NCBI GenBank assembly: GCA_013396655.1
Contig: WBMV01008223.1
Location: forward strand, 132,731 to 196,730
Source of the DNA: Campylorhamphus procurvoides
Lineage: Eukaryota > Chordata > Aves > Passeriformes > Dendrocolaptidae
Direction of reading: 5' to 3'
DNA: 64,000 nucleotides
Part shown: positions 39,271-50,595 of the stretch, one piece after another
How the letters are laid out: each line of letters begins with the position of its first letter
Numbering within the stretch: the first letter of the stretch is position 1
Notes under the pieces: generated by a model
Told to the model about the DNA's origin: nothing
The model's database searches: none
The model's input: the letters and a program-made list of their open reading frames with translations, nothing else
Made by a program: the position numbers and the translations under genes

Positions 39271-40330
39271 GAGATGTTCTCCTGGTGTCAAACAGGTGAG
39301 ATTCATGGCTAGTGGCAAAGTCTGATGTAACCTGACCAAAGGTCTTCCCGAAAACCCATGGTTTAAAGGACTTTGTTCAGAGGAAGTAATTATGATCTGC
39401 TCTTTCCAAACTGGTTCCTCAAGTCTGCTTTCTGCTTTTCAGAGAGCTCAGAGGAAATTTCATCAGCCTGGGTCTGGAGGTGTCGGATCCTGCCTGCTGC
39501 CATGCGGGAGGAAGGGCAGATGACATGTCAGCTCCACAATTGCTTAGGACCCTGCCCGGAGAAACGACAGGGTCAGTGGTCAGGCTGGCAACTGTCTGTT
39601 TCAAAAGGGCAGCTTTCAAGCTTAACCTTGAAAAGGAGTCTTCTGGGATTTGCATCTGCTCTTTAAAGCCTATGGAGTCCCAGTTTCGGCTTCATAAAGG
39701 TGATCTACCCTGGCCCAATAGCCAGTAGCTCCTGTATGAAGTATTGCATGACTCCACCAGTTCAAAACTTCAGTTATTTATTTATAACTTTTCTATTTAC
39801 TGCTGAGTGCCTTCTTAGTTTTATTTGAAAAGGAAATTGACTTCTCTCTCTCTTTGTCATTGCCTTGTTAACAAGGAGGAGGAAAAGCTGCCTAATCTCG
39901 ACATTATGAGAGTTGTTAGAATTGATCCCAAGTGAACTCTGGAGAGCAGAAAGTCAGATCACCTCTTTGTTTTGTTCCAGGGGGTTACCGAAAGGGAATG
40001 ACAGCCTTCAAGGGACCTATTTTCCACTAGCTGAAAGACTGCATTAAGCAAGCATGTTTAGTGAAGGGTAAAGAGAGTACCAGTGGGAACGAATGCATGC
40101 ACCACCATAGCAGGCACGGGGCTCAGAGCAGAGGAGGCAGATGTCTGCTGTGCTGAGCTCTCTAAAGAGGCCACGTGGGCCTTTCTGTAATTCAGTAATT
40201 TGGCACTGCAGACTGAATCCTCTGCGGTATCCTCTGGAGTTCATGGTAGAGAGTGGCTATAGGCGGCCTCTTCTAGCCTCTGCACCAGGCAGAAGAAGTA
40301 CCATTTGTTAATTCTGCTTGCTCAACACAG
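39271..40330. other. GC-elevated island of about 1 kb, unidentified
   Basis: This is the longest GC-elevated part of the window (roughly half G+C in places, against about a third around it), with scattered CpG. Three overlapping frames are open at 39373-39728 (97 and 82 codons plus, 78 minus), which fits composition rather than coding. A plausible plus-strand splice acceptor, 'tctgcttttcag', ends at about 39442. It may hold an untranslated or lncRNA exon or an enhancer; no protein family is recognised. Confidence 0.35.
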
Positions 40331-40884
40331 GAGGTGTTGGGGAAGGGAGATTTCTGTTGTAGTGATTAGTTTTCTTCATCCAAGCTTGTGTAGAAAGTAT
40401 CTGAAAAATTTTGGAATACTGTCTATTGTGTGAGCTTTTAATTGTTTCATTGTGGTTCATTTAAATATAGCTAATAAATATATTCCTTCCAGTATCAATA
40501 TAGTTCTCAGTACCACAGGAAAACATTTATTAATCTTTAAGTTATCTTTTCCCTTTCTGAGATTTGTCCCATGTACATAATCTTTTGTGGGTTAGTTCCC
40601 TTTCATGTGAGAGGATGTCACATTTCCATGCCAATGAGAATTCAGCATGAAGGGTTAGAGGAGCAGGTATTGCAATGTGAGATGCAAAACACTAATATCA
40701 GACTTTTCACAGATACAAAGAGAATTGCAATAAAGCTAATTTGGGTCAGTGCTACAGACCAAGAAACAATTGAAACTCCTATATTTGTTACAGAGCAACA
40801 TGTAATATATTTGTTTCAACACAGTAGTTTTAGATTGCAGTCTCACTAGGCAGAGGAATTTCTTACAAGGCTGGGAAAGGTGAT
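40331..40884. other. AT-rich noncoding stretch
   Basis: A 92-codon plus-strand frame at 40571-40849 has no recognisable domain. Confidence 0.4.
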
Positions 40885-40912
40885 CTTATATACTTGGGCT
40901 CAAGTATATAAG
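40885..40912. repeat. Perfect 12-bp stem hairpin
   Basis: 'cttatatacttg' (40885-40896) and 'caagtatataag' (40901-40912) are exact reverse complements around a 4-nt 'ggct' loop. No T run follows, and a terminator has no meaning in this setting. Confidence 0.85.
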
Positions 40913-41407
40913 GTTTAATATCCTGATGAGATGTACCACCAGTGAACCATGTGCCCTACCTAGTTTACCTGCATCCTCACCAGGTGAAACTGGAGGGAAA
41001 GAGCCTGCCTGCAAGGAGACACGCTGGGACTCCCAGGAGCCACTGTAACCTTAATGAACTTTACTTCTTAAGCCAGACAAGGTAAAACTACCTTTTTTTT
41101 TTCCTGTCAGGCCTGAAATTCTAAGGGCAATCAGAAATTCATGCTATTTTTGTTTTGCCTTTACCAGACAATATATTAGTCATACTTACAAATGTATATT
41201 GTGCTTGGCTCTTCAACCCTACTCCCAGTCACATAGGGGAAGTTTTTCTGCGAAAGTATCGTAAGGCATGTACTTTCCTCCTGGTTCTTAGAACTGTGCT
41301 GAGCAGGCCTTTAGCATAGTGTTCCCTGATATCTAGAGGAATAGATGATGTGGAAATACAAAAAGAAACGTGCTGGAAGTTGAGTCAGTTATTTCTTCAG
41401 TGCAACA

Positions 41408-41475
41408 TTTAGGGACTGGTCCAAAACATATTGGTCAGAGTTCTGACTGATTCTGTTGGTTGCATATTCAAGTGA
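41408..41475. repeat. Possible ancient palindromic repeat remnant
   Basis: 'gactggtccaaaacatattg' followed by 'gattctgttggttgcatatt' and 'caag' resembles an old palindromic repeat type in which 'ggtccaaa-cccattg' faces 'caatggg-tttgg'. The arms are strongly decayed, so this is a weak call from family memory. Confidence 0.25.
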
Positions 41476-41584
41476 AAACAGAGAGTAATGAAGTTTTCAT
41501 TCCATCAGATTTTCAAATGACTGCTGAGAGATCCAAGCCTGGCCCATCTTTCACTGATTTAGCTGTTTTTTGCTTTGTTCTTAG

Positions 41585-41860
41585 TTATCAAGGAGACTGG
41601 TCCTCTTAAAGGGATGACTAAGGAAACAGAAGTTTCCATGTGGCAGAACAAGTGTCTGATGGTAAGAAGACAAATCTTTTATATGTATTTTTTTCAGCCA
41701 TCTATAACTTTAGTCCTCACTTTTTTGTTGTTGTTTTTCCTGTTTCCTTCCTTTTTTCTTTCCTTTTTTTTTCTCTTTCAGATATGATCCAAGGTACTTC
41801 AGACATTGGGCACCAGTATGCACTATGGTTTAGTGTCATTCAGAACTTTTAATAAGAAAG
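41585..41860 (+). other. Exon-like pair flanked by good splice signals
   Basis: Two short segments, 41585-41661 and 41782-41860, are each preceded by a pyrimidine-rich acceptor ('gctttgttcttag'; a long tract ending 'ttctctttcag') and followed by a donor-like site ('gatg|gtaaga'; 'aaag|gtaggt'). The spacer would be a 120-nt intron. The only frame open through the first segment hits a stop at the second codon of the next one, so if transcribed this is more like a noncoding RNA or a decoy than protein-coding. Confidence 0.2.
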
Positions 41861-42112
41861 GTAGGTAGTTTACCCTATTCAGTGAAATGTCATGGGAAAG
41901 CTATAGCAAGTAGCAGGAAAGAGTTGATAAGATGGTGATTATTAAAAAAAAAATAAGCTAAAAATGTTTTAAAATTCTGTTCATCTGTTGCTGTTACAGT
42001 TGTCTCTGAGTGTTGCTCATGAGCATCCGCAACTGTTCACCCTTTAAGCTGCAGCCATCTTTTCTGTCAAATGCTTTAAAATAATTATGTAGCAGCTTAA
42101 ATACTTAAAAAC

Positions 42113-42134
42113 TTTTTTTTTTTTTTAAAAAAAA
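42113..42134. repeat. T14A8 homopolymer junction
   Basis: Fourteen T followed directly by eight A. Confidence 0.9.
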
Positions 42135-43156
42135 GCAACCAGTAGTGCCTTTTTCAGGTACAGCCTGTATCTACAACAAAGAGAATACTGTGAAGGAATG
42201 CTTATTCTAAGACAGGATTTTTATCATGTTGGGACATTTTTTACCAGCATTATTTAAAAGCTTTTTAAAAAACTGCTCTCTCACAACTTTGTTCTTTCTG
42301 TGCCAGGAAATGTTGCTACATATTTAATACCATATTTTAAATGTTTCATATGTTTATGACATGAAATACATGTACAATATAATAAAGACTCCTCAAATTC
42401 TGCTGTTCTTATATCACTCCACACAGCAGCCTGAGAGTTTGTGTGAGGAAATGCTTCTGACCACAAATGCTGTAAATTGAGAAATACATTTTACAACTAT
42501 TTTTTTATAGTTTTCATTTCATTCCATTACAGGACTAAGTCACAATGTGGGTCTGCTGGGAAGAATGATGCTTCTTTTATTCTCTCTCTTAAATTTATTC
42601 TGTTTATTCTGAAAGTTTTGGACCTAAATCTAAGTCTGCTTGAATTTGAGGAAACTATTAAAAAGTGAGGTTCATTCATCATCATAAACTGGATCAATAC
42701 TGTTGTCTATTTCTCAAAGAAACCACCAAGTAACACCAATGGTGGTAACTTCACACCACTGAGACGAGACCCAAACCAGAACTCCTAACTGAAAAGCTCT
42801 TCATTTCTCAGACAGGATTAAGTTTCTAATTTTACTTTCATGGATGCGGCATGCTCATCTAGATACTGAATTCTTAGGAATCTAGTTCCTGCAGGTGATA
42901 TAGATTAGAACTTTTTTCATCTCAAGGTTTTTGGGCATGGGTGAGAGCAAAACAATGATTTTTTGGGTTTTTTTAGCAACACAATTTTTGTTGTAGTGCT
43001 TATTAGGTAGTAGGGAGAAAAAGAAAATTACTTGATGGAACGCTTGATTTATTTTGTAACTTCTAAATTATAACATTGCAAGTAGTCTTCCTTCATAAGG
43101 AGTGATCTGTCCAAAGGTATTTTTTGTTATTTATTTGGAGCCTTGTTTATTTATTT

Positions 43157-43178
43157 GGTTTTGGTTTGGTTTGGTTTT
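43157..43178. repeat. (GGTTT)n short tandem repeat
   Basis: About four GGTTT/GGTTTT units in a row. Confidence 0.8.
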
Positions 43179-44460
43179 TATTTAAATGAGAAATTTCAGT
43201 AAGAAAATAATCTTTTTTTTAATTTGTTCTGACATTTCTCTAGTTCATTCATGGGATACTCTAGAGTGCCAATTATTGATCATCAGCTTTACATGAATTT
43301 CCTGAGCTCTGCTGGCAGAGAGTCAACTATTCTTCACTCTAAACAAGTGAATCATAGAACTTTAAACACTCAGGCCTGATATAAGACAAAGTGACTGAGT
43401 AAAACCTGAAACTTTTACCAGGATTTGTAGAGTAGAACAAGGAAAGAATTAAGTTTTTAACAGGAGTTTTGGGCCTGGTTTCTTTTTCATTAGATGATGC
43501 TGTAATTACTAATACTTCAGCTTGTGGTTTTCACCATGGCAGCAGAAACAGATTCTTTTAAGTCTTCATTAAATAATGTAGCATACTTTACAATATGGAA
43601 CACTAACTCTTCTTATAAGTGTCAATGTACAGTGTGGTATAATATAAAAGCTGGCTAATGTTTCAATTTCCATCCTGTTCCCTTTCTGTTGTTGCTTGTT
43701 TACTTTGGTTTCGTCATATAAATATTTGTGTGCATACTGGTTTATTATGTTGCTCTAAACACATGTGAATATAATTACTGATGTGTTTAATTTGAATGTA
43801 GTGTTACATGGTTTTTAATCATGTTCCAAGTCACTTTTAATGGTTACAAGAAAAGTATTTCTGGAACGCATACTTCTCAGACTATAAGGATGTACTGTTC
43901 CCAGAAGTAGTTGAGATTATTTAATTTATTAGCAAATGAATGTTGTGCAAATACTTTTGGATCAGATCCCAATGTTAATTAACAGAAAGAAAAGTCAAGA
44001 GGTTAAAAATTAAACTTTGAATTCTATTAGGTTTTGTGGATTTTTTAATACATTTTAGTAAGTCATACATCTTCCCCTCCCCAAAAGCACAGACTGAGTA
44101 TATATATTGCAAACTTTACTTTGAGTTGCATGGAAATTATATTTTGTGTATATTGATGTCTGAGTACCAGTCTGGCAGTAACAGTGTTTTGGTTTATTTT
44201 CCAAAAACTGATAAAGGCTGGGAAAGCATCAGTGAAGGAGTTATAAGAATGCAACGAGTTCTGCCCCTTGTTGCAGCAGGGATAATGACAGTAAAATTTT
44301 CCCATAGTACTTTTTCAGTCTGTTTTGCATTTGCTGTTGAAAAATGGATTGGGTCATCTAATCTACGCATTTTTTTAATCTATTTACTGTATTTCGCATA
44401 AGATGTAAAATATTTTGGTGCTTAAAGTACTGGGAAATCTTGAACTGATATTTTTACCCA

Positions 44461-44505
44461 GGGCACCCTTGTGGGTCCCTTTCAACTCAGAATATTCTGT
44501 GAAAT
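44461..44505 (+). mobile_element. CR1 3'-tail fragment
   Basis: 'cccttgtgggtccctttcaa' then 'ctcagaatattctgtgaaat' matches the CR1 3' terminus including part of the tail repeat. Only about 45 bp is left. Confidence 0.8.
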
Positions 44506-46799
44506 CTCCATGAATCCACTACTGATGTGGTGTTGAAAGAAGGTATGACCTGTGAAAAAAATAAGCCACTTAGAGGTGCGAATAGAGAGTGAGGTGTGAA
44601 AGATATTCTGACTAATTCAATGTTGTTTGCTTTTTGTAGTTTGGACAGAAACAGATATTGAACAATCAGCTACATATTTATAATTACTAATTTTGCTTCT
44701 ACATAAAAGTCAGGAAGAGATATAGGAAACTATTTCTTCCCACTAAAATATTTTTTAATTTATTAAACCATTGTAATATTCTCATCGATTGAAGGAATTT
44801 TAATAAAACAGTGGGAAAGTGTGAGCCAGTGAATCAAAGAAAAGATTAATATCTGGAATAATTGCAGCTAGTAGCAAATGTAAAACTAATTCTGGTTTGT
44901 GATGTTTCCAGTTTCTTACATGTGATTCCATTGGTATGTCACTTCCAACACAGTGCTCTTATGGTGTAATTCATCATTGTTTCTATTCAGTGTCTCATTG
45001 TTTGTTGTGTGGAATTTATTTAGTTGTTCATGCTGCTGTGTGATTTTCTGTTTCCTTTCAAGTCATCCCTTTCCTTTTCTTACATGAGGTGGATTTGCAA
45101 GTCATTCTTTACCTGTGTAGGCTACAACTTGGCTGAAATGCTTGATGTTGACATCTTGCTTTTTTTCTGTGTCAGCTTCCTCTTGTTTGTGCTGGAGCAG
45201 TATCTGAGAGCTGAAGTTATATTTGAATGTGTAAGTAGGTAAATATGTTTTCCACAACAGACTGTGTTATACATTCTGCTAAAGATACTCATTCCATACA
45301 TTATTTTCATCCTAATTTTTACAGTTAGTGATGGTATAGCTTGCCATTTTGCAAAACGTTACAATCACTGACTTGCTGAAGTCTCAGAACAGTTGTTCTG
45401 CATCAGTTTCTCATCTGTGACAGAGGCAGGTAGCAAATACTACACAAGTAGAAAAGAGATGGTGAATATGGAGGTGCTATCTTTCTAGTTCCAGAAGTTA
45501 GCCCCCTAGGAACCTCTTGCCTCAGTGTTTATACTTTTGGTCAGTCCCCTTTTCTATAAATTAGTACTTCTTTAGCCCGTTTACTACGTCTACCTTAAAA
45601 ATATTCTGAGGCAATGATTTCTACCCTTTAGAGACACATGGCATTAAAAAAAAATCATGTTGTTGTATTTTTTTTTCTTTTCAATCTCATTTCCACTAGT
45701 TTTTATCAGCTGTTTTCTGATTCTTTTAGTATGAGAGTTAATTGCTCCCTGTATACCTTCTCCAAACAGGCCTTCTCATATTTTACCTCACTTTTTTTCC
45801 CCCCCAAATTAATTTTGCTTATATAAAGGCTGTTCCTTGATTTTGAGAGTTCTTATTATCTCTCTCTCTCTCCCTTTTCTATTTCTACTTTCTCCTTTAC
45901 AATATTAAATTATAAATATTATTCAATCAACAACAAACAAAGAAATTCAATGGCAGTTTTTATAAAGATGTAGTAAAGATGCTTTGGGAGTTTTCTGTTA
46001 TGGAAAATTTCTCTCTGATGTAATGTCATTTCCAGCTTAAACTGAACACCATATCCTTCCTTGACGAATTACCTATAGGCATTACCACATTCTCTCTAAA
46101 TAGACTGCTTGTCAGGTCAGGCATCAAACTTCCTCCAAGATACCTGTGCATGCAGAACACCTCTGAAGTACTTATTTTGTAAGTGATACCTTCCAATTTT
46201 GTTTGCCTCTAGTTTTCAGGGTAGGCTGTATTCTAAAGCAACTAAAAAAAGAAAAAAAAAGGCAAGCAACAGGTCTCATTCTTTTCTCATTCAGCACATG
46301 TGAATCTTGAACTGGGGATAACTAGTGCTGCACTTTGGCTCTTCTGTAAAAGAAGTATCAGTGACAGCTTTGTAAATATTGATGGTCAACATTGGTTTTT
46401 ACGTTTGTTGTTATGGATATCCAACTTTTTGCTTGTGAGTTTGGTTCAGAATTTGGTATCTAAAGGAAGAGAGATGTGTTTAAATGTTTAAGATTTTTTG
46501 AAAGCTGTGATTTACAGCATCTAAACATCTGTCCTGAAACCTGGAGGTTTCTGTAAATAAAAGACAAGTTGATGACAGCACGATATTTTTCCCCTCCCTT
46601 AATTGTCATAAATATTGATTTTAGATGCATTCACTCTGATATACTTTTGTGTTACTATTGACATGAAAATGTTACCTGTGATACATTTATTTTTCCATAT
46701 CAGAAACAGTAGTGAGAACAGTTTCCCCTACATTACTAAAAAAACTACTAAAGTTTTTTTAAAAATATACTTTAAATATACAACTTTTAAATGCTAGAA
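44506..46799. other. AT-rich noncoding stretch
   Basis: No gene is recognised. Contains a (TC)n run at 45859-45872 and an A-rich patch near 46242-46261. Confidence 0.45.
45859..45872. repeat. (TC)n microsatellite
   Basis: Seven TC dinucleotides in a row. Confidence 0.85.
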
Positions 46800-47345
46800 G
46801 AGGATGAAGCATTTTTGTGGAGCAGTTCAGAAGCAAGAGTGGCTGTTTGTAATTGTTCACACCAAGGCATTTGGCCTTGCAATATCATTGCTTACCACTG
46901 TCATAGAAAACATTAGATATGATTAGCTGCAGGTATCCATGCCAGATGATATCCTAGTAAAGTCCTTTATATATTTCATCTTATAATTGTATTTGCAAGT
47001 TAATGTTTGAAGTGTCAGTCTTTGTAAAATTAGCTCATCTTGTTATGATTTAGAGCTTTGATGTGAGTGAAAGGCTTCAATTGCAATGCACAGTCACATC
47101 TGAGAGTAAACTGCATAGACAAAGAGCCTTACAAGACTAGTAAATCAAATACTCTGAACTGTCTATGTGGATTATGAGGTACTATTTGCATAACTTTGAA
47201 GTATTTATACTGATGAAATTACAATAATTAAAATCATTGCTGTGTCAATTGCTAGATGCCACAAGGCATAGCAATTACTAGCATGCAAATCAGACTTTGT
47301 GTAAGCATTTTAAAGAATAATTACCTTATTTGATTCAGATGTGCC
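46800..47345. promoter_or_regulatory. Candidate conserved noncoding element with hairpin and octamer site
   Basis: About 550 bp has balanced, complex sequence with no homopolymer runs. Features are an octamer-type POU site 'atgcaaat' (47283-47290), several ATTA cores, and a hairpin (47247-47276). There is no coding frame. This texture resembles deeply conserved vertebrate enhancers, but conservation is inferred from appearance only. Confidence 0.3.
47247..47276. repeat. Hairpin next to an octamer motif
   Basis: 'aattgctagatgcc' and 'ggcatagcaatt' pair over 12 bp with a 2-nt bulge and a 4-nt 'acaa' loop. The POU octamer lies 7 bp downstream. Confidence 0.75.
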
Positions 47346-47623
47346 TGAAAGGCATTAAGAATGATTTGAGCTATTTTGCCTTCAACAATTTTTAAGTCTC
47401 AGATAATATTGTTTTTATTATTGTTGTTGACGATAATACCTTTGTGAGGGCATATGTCTTTATGTTTCTGGTTTAGGTTGAAAGTGAAGCTTAGTGGTAC
47501 AACTTGCTGAAACAGTTAGGAAGGATTTGTTTTATATTGGTTTATTCTCAATCTCTTTCTACAAATTATTTTATTTTGCATAAGAACCAATACAAAAATT
47601 ATTTTTTACAGAAAAACAAGCCT

Positions 47624-47703
47624 TGTTTGGGGGTTTTTATTTTTTTTTTATTGGTCTTTGTTTGGTTGGTTTTTTGGGTTTTGTTTGTCTGGTTGGTGAG
47701 TTG
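47624..47703 (+). repeat. G/T-only low-complexity stretch
   Basis: Nearly all bases on the plus strand are G or T, with runs such as 'gggggttttt' and 'ggttggttttttgggttttg'. It is a strand-asymmetric simple sequence, with G runs mostly two or three long. Confidence 0.75.
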
Positions 47704-48093
47704 AGTTTTTTTTAGATTTCAGGCAGACTACTTAGCCTTCCACAACAAGATTTTGAAATACATGTTCTGAAGAAAAATAGACTGTAAAGAGCCACTCATT
47801 CACATCATTGCAGATATAAAATATATAGGTGAAATGTAATGTCTGTGATGAAATTAATTCAAGCTTACTCAAATTTCAGAGCCATTTCTACTCACAAATT
47901 CTGGGTGGTGAAGATATACTCTGCAGTGAACAATAGTGGACTTTTGACAGACACAAGTGGCAAAGAATGAAACAGGGTCTTCTTTTGAGAAAGGAGCCAT
48001 AGCTGCAGTGCAAAGTTACTCAAGAAACACTGCCAAATCATTCAGGCCTTGAGTTTTAATCAGTGTCATGACTTTTCCTAACCCTGACACTAA
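47704..48093. other. Noncoding stretch before a CR1
   Basis: Nothing recognisable. Confidence 0.4.
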
Positions 48094-48620
48094 CCCAGTT
48101 CTGGGCACCTCAATTTAGGAAGGATGTTAAGGTGCTGGAGCATGTCCAGAAAAGGGTGACAAGGTTATTGAACCGTCTGGAGCACAAGTCTTATGAGGAG
48201 TGTTGATAGAGCTGGGGTTGTTCAGCCTGGAGAGGAAGATGCTCAGGGGAGAGCTTATCACTCTCTACAACTACTTGAAAGGAGGTTGGAGCCAGGTGGG
48301 CATCAGTCTCCTCTCCCAGGCAACCTAGCAATAGGACAAAAAGACTCAGTCTTAAGTTGTGACAGGTAAGGTTAAGGTTAGACATTAGAACTTCACAGAA
48401 AGAGAGATCAGATATTGCAATGGGCTGTTCAGGGAGGTGGTTGGTGGCATCACTGTCCTTGGAAGTATTTGAAAAAAGATTGAATGTGGCACTCAGTGTT
48501 GTAGTCTGGTTGACAACGTGCTGTTAGGTCATAGGTTGGACTCAGTGATCTTGGAGGTCTTTTACAATCTAGTAAAAGATTAAAAAACTAGTGAATCTAG
48601 TTGATTCAGTGATTTTGTGA
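48094..48620 (+). mobile_element. CR1 LINE 3' fragment, older copy
   Basis: Starts near 'cccagttctgggcacctcaa', continues with 'gtgctggagcatgtccagaa' and 'ggagaggaagatgctcaggg', and ends with 'ggactcagtgatcttggagg' and 'tcttttacaatctag'. A decayed tail ('gattcagtgattttgtgaag') reaches about 48620. The RT C-terminal coding part is broken by stops. The 3' end text ('gtcataggttggactcagtg') differs from the 27 kb copy, so it is probably a different CR1 subfamily and, with more damage, an older insertion. Confidence 0.93.
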
Positions 48621-48893
48621 AGTCTTCTCTATGAGAGAATACCTACACAAACGCAACATCATGTTTGTTGACATAAATCATCTAGAAAACATCTAACCTT
48701 TTACTCCCTGAAACAAAGACATAAATAATTAGGGAACGGGGAAAAGGTAAAACAGTATGAAATGAACCCCGACACATGATGTCATTACAGATGAGCACTG
48801 AGGAACACTGAGTGCCATAAAGAATACACCTTACCTACTCCATATCTGTCTTTGTGTGGCAGTTTATTTGTTTATTTTTCCCTCTTACTTTTC
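48621..48893. other. AT-rich noncoding stretch
   Basis: Nothing recognisable. Confidence 0.4.
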
Positions 48894-49277
48894 TTATAAA
48901 GTTTCACACATGCTTCTCATCACTTGGTTTTCAGTAAAATTTACAGTCCTCTCTCCTGAGAAGAGATCCGTGACTCCTCTGAAGCTCCAGAACCATGTGA
49001 ACTTTTCAGAGGCACCAACTTCAGAACTCGCCTTCTTTAGTAACAGAAGAAAATAAGCCTCTGCATTTTGATCGTCCTCCTCATCTCTGTAAATGCAAAT
49101 GTAGGCCATCTGCAGGATGTGTTCCTGGGGGCCTTGTGTCCTTCTGTCTAGAATGCAAGGGGCAGGCTGGGATATTATGTGCTCTGCTGGTAGCAACCTG
49201 ACTCCATGCCTTGGCTGGCTGACAATTAAAACCCCTATCAGTGGATGAGGACATATCTTACACCTGATACTCCACAA
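48894..49277 (-). other. 127-codon open frame, unidentified
   Basis: This is one of the longest non-repeat frames in the window, on the minus strand of a GC-elevated block, opening 'MWSIRCKICPHPLIGVL' and containing 'AYICIYRDEEDDQNAEAY'. I recognise no domain, signal peptide or membrane segment, and see no splice context. In 64 kb, about one chance frame of this length is not surprising, especially where GC is raised. It may be a chance frame, part of a noncoding exon or an old coding remnant. Confidence 0.2.
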
Positions 49278-50544
49278 CTCTCCAGCAGGCTTGTGACACT
49301 CCAGTTTATGTCACAGCTGGATCTTTTCCTTGACACTCTTTTCAGTATTAGGGTAGGATCATTCTTTGTTGTAGGGTCCTTAAGAAGAATTGACCTCATA
49401 TAAGTTTGATTATTTGCCAGCAATATTCCTGTGCATGCAAAATTCATAACTAGCCTGTAACCTGAAGGATATGAAAAGGAACAATTATTTTATGAACACT
49501 TTATATTGTTCTTATGTTCATTAAGTTCCACCAGCCTCCAGGGAGGCAATCAAATTCCAACATGTATTTTACTTTTTTAAACAATTAAAATACTCTGTTA
49601 AAAATACTCTATTCCTTCCCATCTTTCCTGCATTACTTTTTATGAATAGCTGTATTATATAATCTTCTGAATAGCAACACCACATTGATTAGCTATGAAG
49701 AAAGAGGTAGTACTGTGTTAATTTTTTACCTAAATAACAGCATAGTTTCCACCTAGTTTTGAGGTACAAGATCTGGGTTTCCACCTGATACACATCTGTG
49801 TTCAAATAACACCCACTGTTTAGTGAGCCCAAGCTGAGGCTTGAAGGCTTATCCTGTCTTTAGGACAACTGATCCATGTGAAGTGGTTCATTCTAGTTTT
49901 TGGAGCTACTCACTGCTAAAACATGTTTCATTTAATATTTCCTCACTCCTGTTCACTTTTTTTTTGTTGTTATTTATTTCTGAAATTTCATGGGTTTGTT
50001 TGAGGATTTTTTTTGGCTTTATATTTAATAAACTCCTTTGATTGGTTTTTAAAGCATATTTTAATTGTGGCAGTTTTTCAAAGCTTTATACCTAAATATA
50101 CACAGATATACCTATATATGTGCTCCTCTATTTATTTTTTACAAAGGCAGTTCTTTCACCTTCCAGCTCCAGTTCCTTCCCATATGAGTCTAGTGCCATC
50201 ATCATTCATCATGTTCACATAATGGGTTGGAAGAAGATGTGTACTTGCTCTCCTTAAATGAACTGCTACTGTTATTACAGAGGTGTGATTGCTGCTGATA
50301 TAATGTATTGTAACCATCCAATGTGAAATGCATTTTGTGATGGCTAATAAGTACATTAGCAGCCTTTATGTTTGCATTATCAGGATTTAGTTAGAAACCT
50401 ACTACTTTCAGAAGAGACAATCACCTAAGCCAAATCATTTCAAGTCTGACCCTTATGTGCAAGGGCATGAGTATAACTCATCCTAGTTTTTCCTCTATCA
50501 GGATCATAAATGGTCATGCTCTAGCTGTCATTAACATAGGTTGA
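49278..50544. other. AT-rich noncoding stretch
   Basis: No gene or recognisable repeat. Confidence 0.45.
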
Positions 50545-50595
50545 ACCGGCTACTGAAAGTGGCCGGTATTGGCAGGAGTTGTCGCACTGCAACTC
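50545..50595. repeat. Two adjacent short hairpins in a CpG-containing patch
   Basis: 'accggctac' (50545-50553) pairs with 'gtggccggt' (50559-50567) at 8 of 9 positions. Just after, 'gagttg' (50576-50581) pairs with 'caactc' (50590-50595). Three CpGs fall within this 51-bp span, unusual for the window. It is too short for an H/ACA RNA and is not a tRNA by shape. Confidence 0.65.

Larger units (their letters stand above)
41861..44460. other. AT-rich noncoding stretch
   Basis: No gene is recognised. It holds a T14A8 homopolymer junction (42113-42134), a (GGTTT)n run (43157-43178) and a 121-codon frame (44036-44401, +) with no domain and an AT-driven residue mix. Confidence 0.45.

Noticed and set aside
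39373..39728. Three overlapping frames of 78-97 codons
   Set aside because: Open in three registers at once, which indicates raised GC; no recognisable protein.
43351..43385. 'gaatcatagaactttaaac' as a CR1 tail
   Set aside because: Only a few bases match the tail repeat and the adjoining sequence does not follow CR1.
44036..44401. 121-codon plus-strand open frame
   Set aside because: AT-driven residue mix, no domain, overlapping frame on the other strand; about the length expected by chance in 64 kb.
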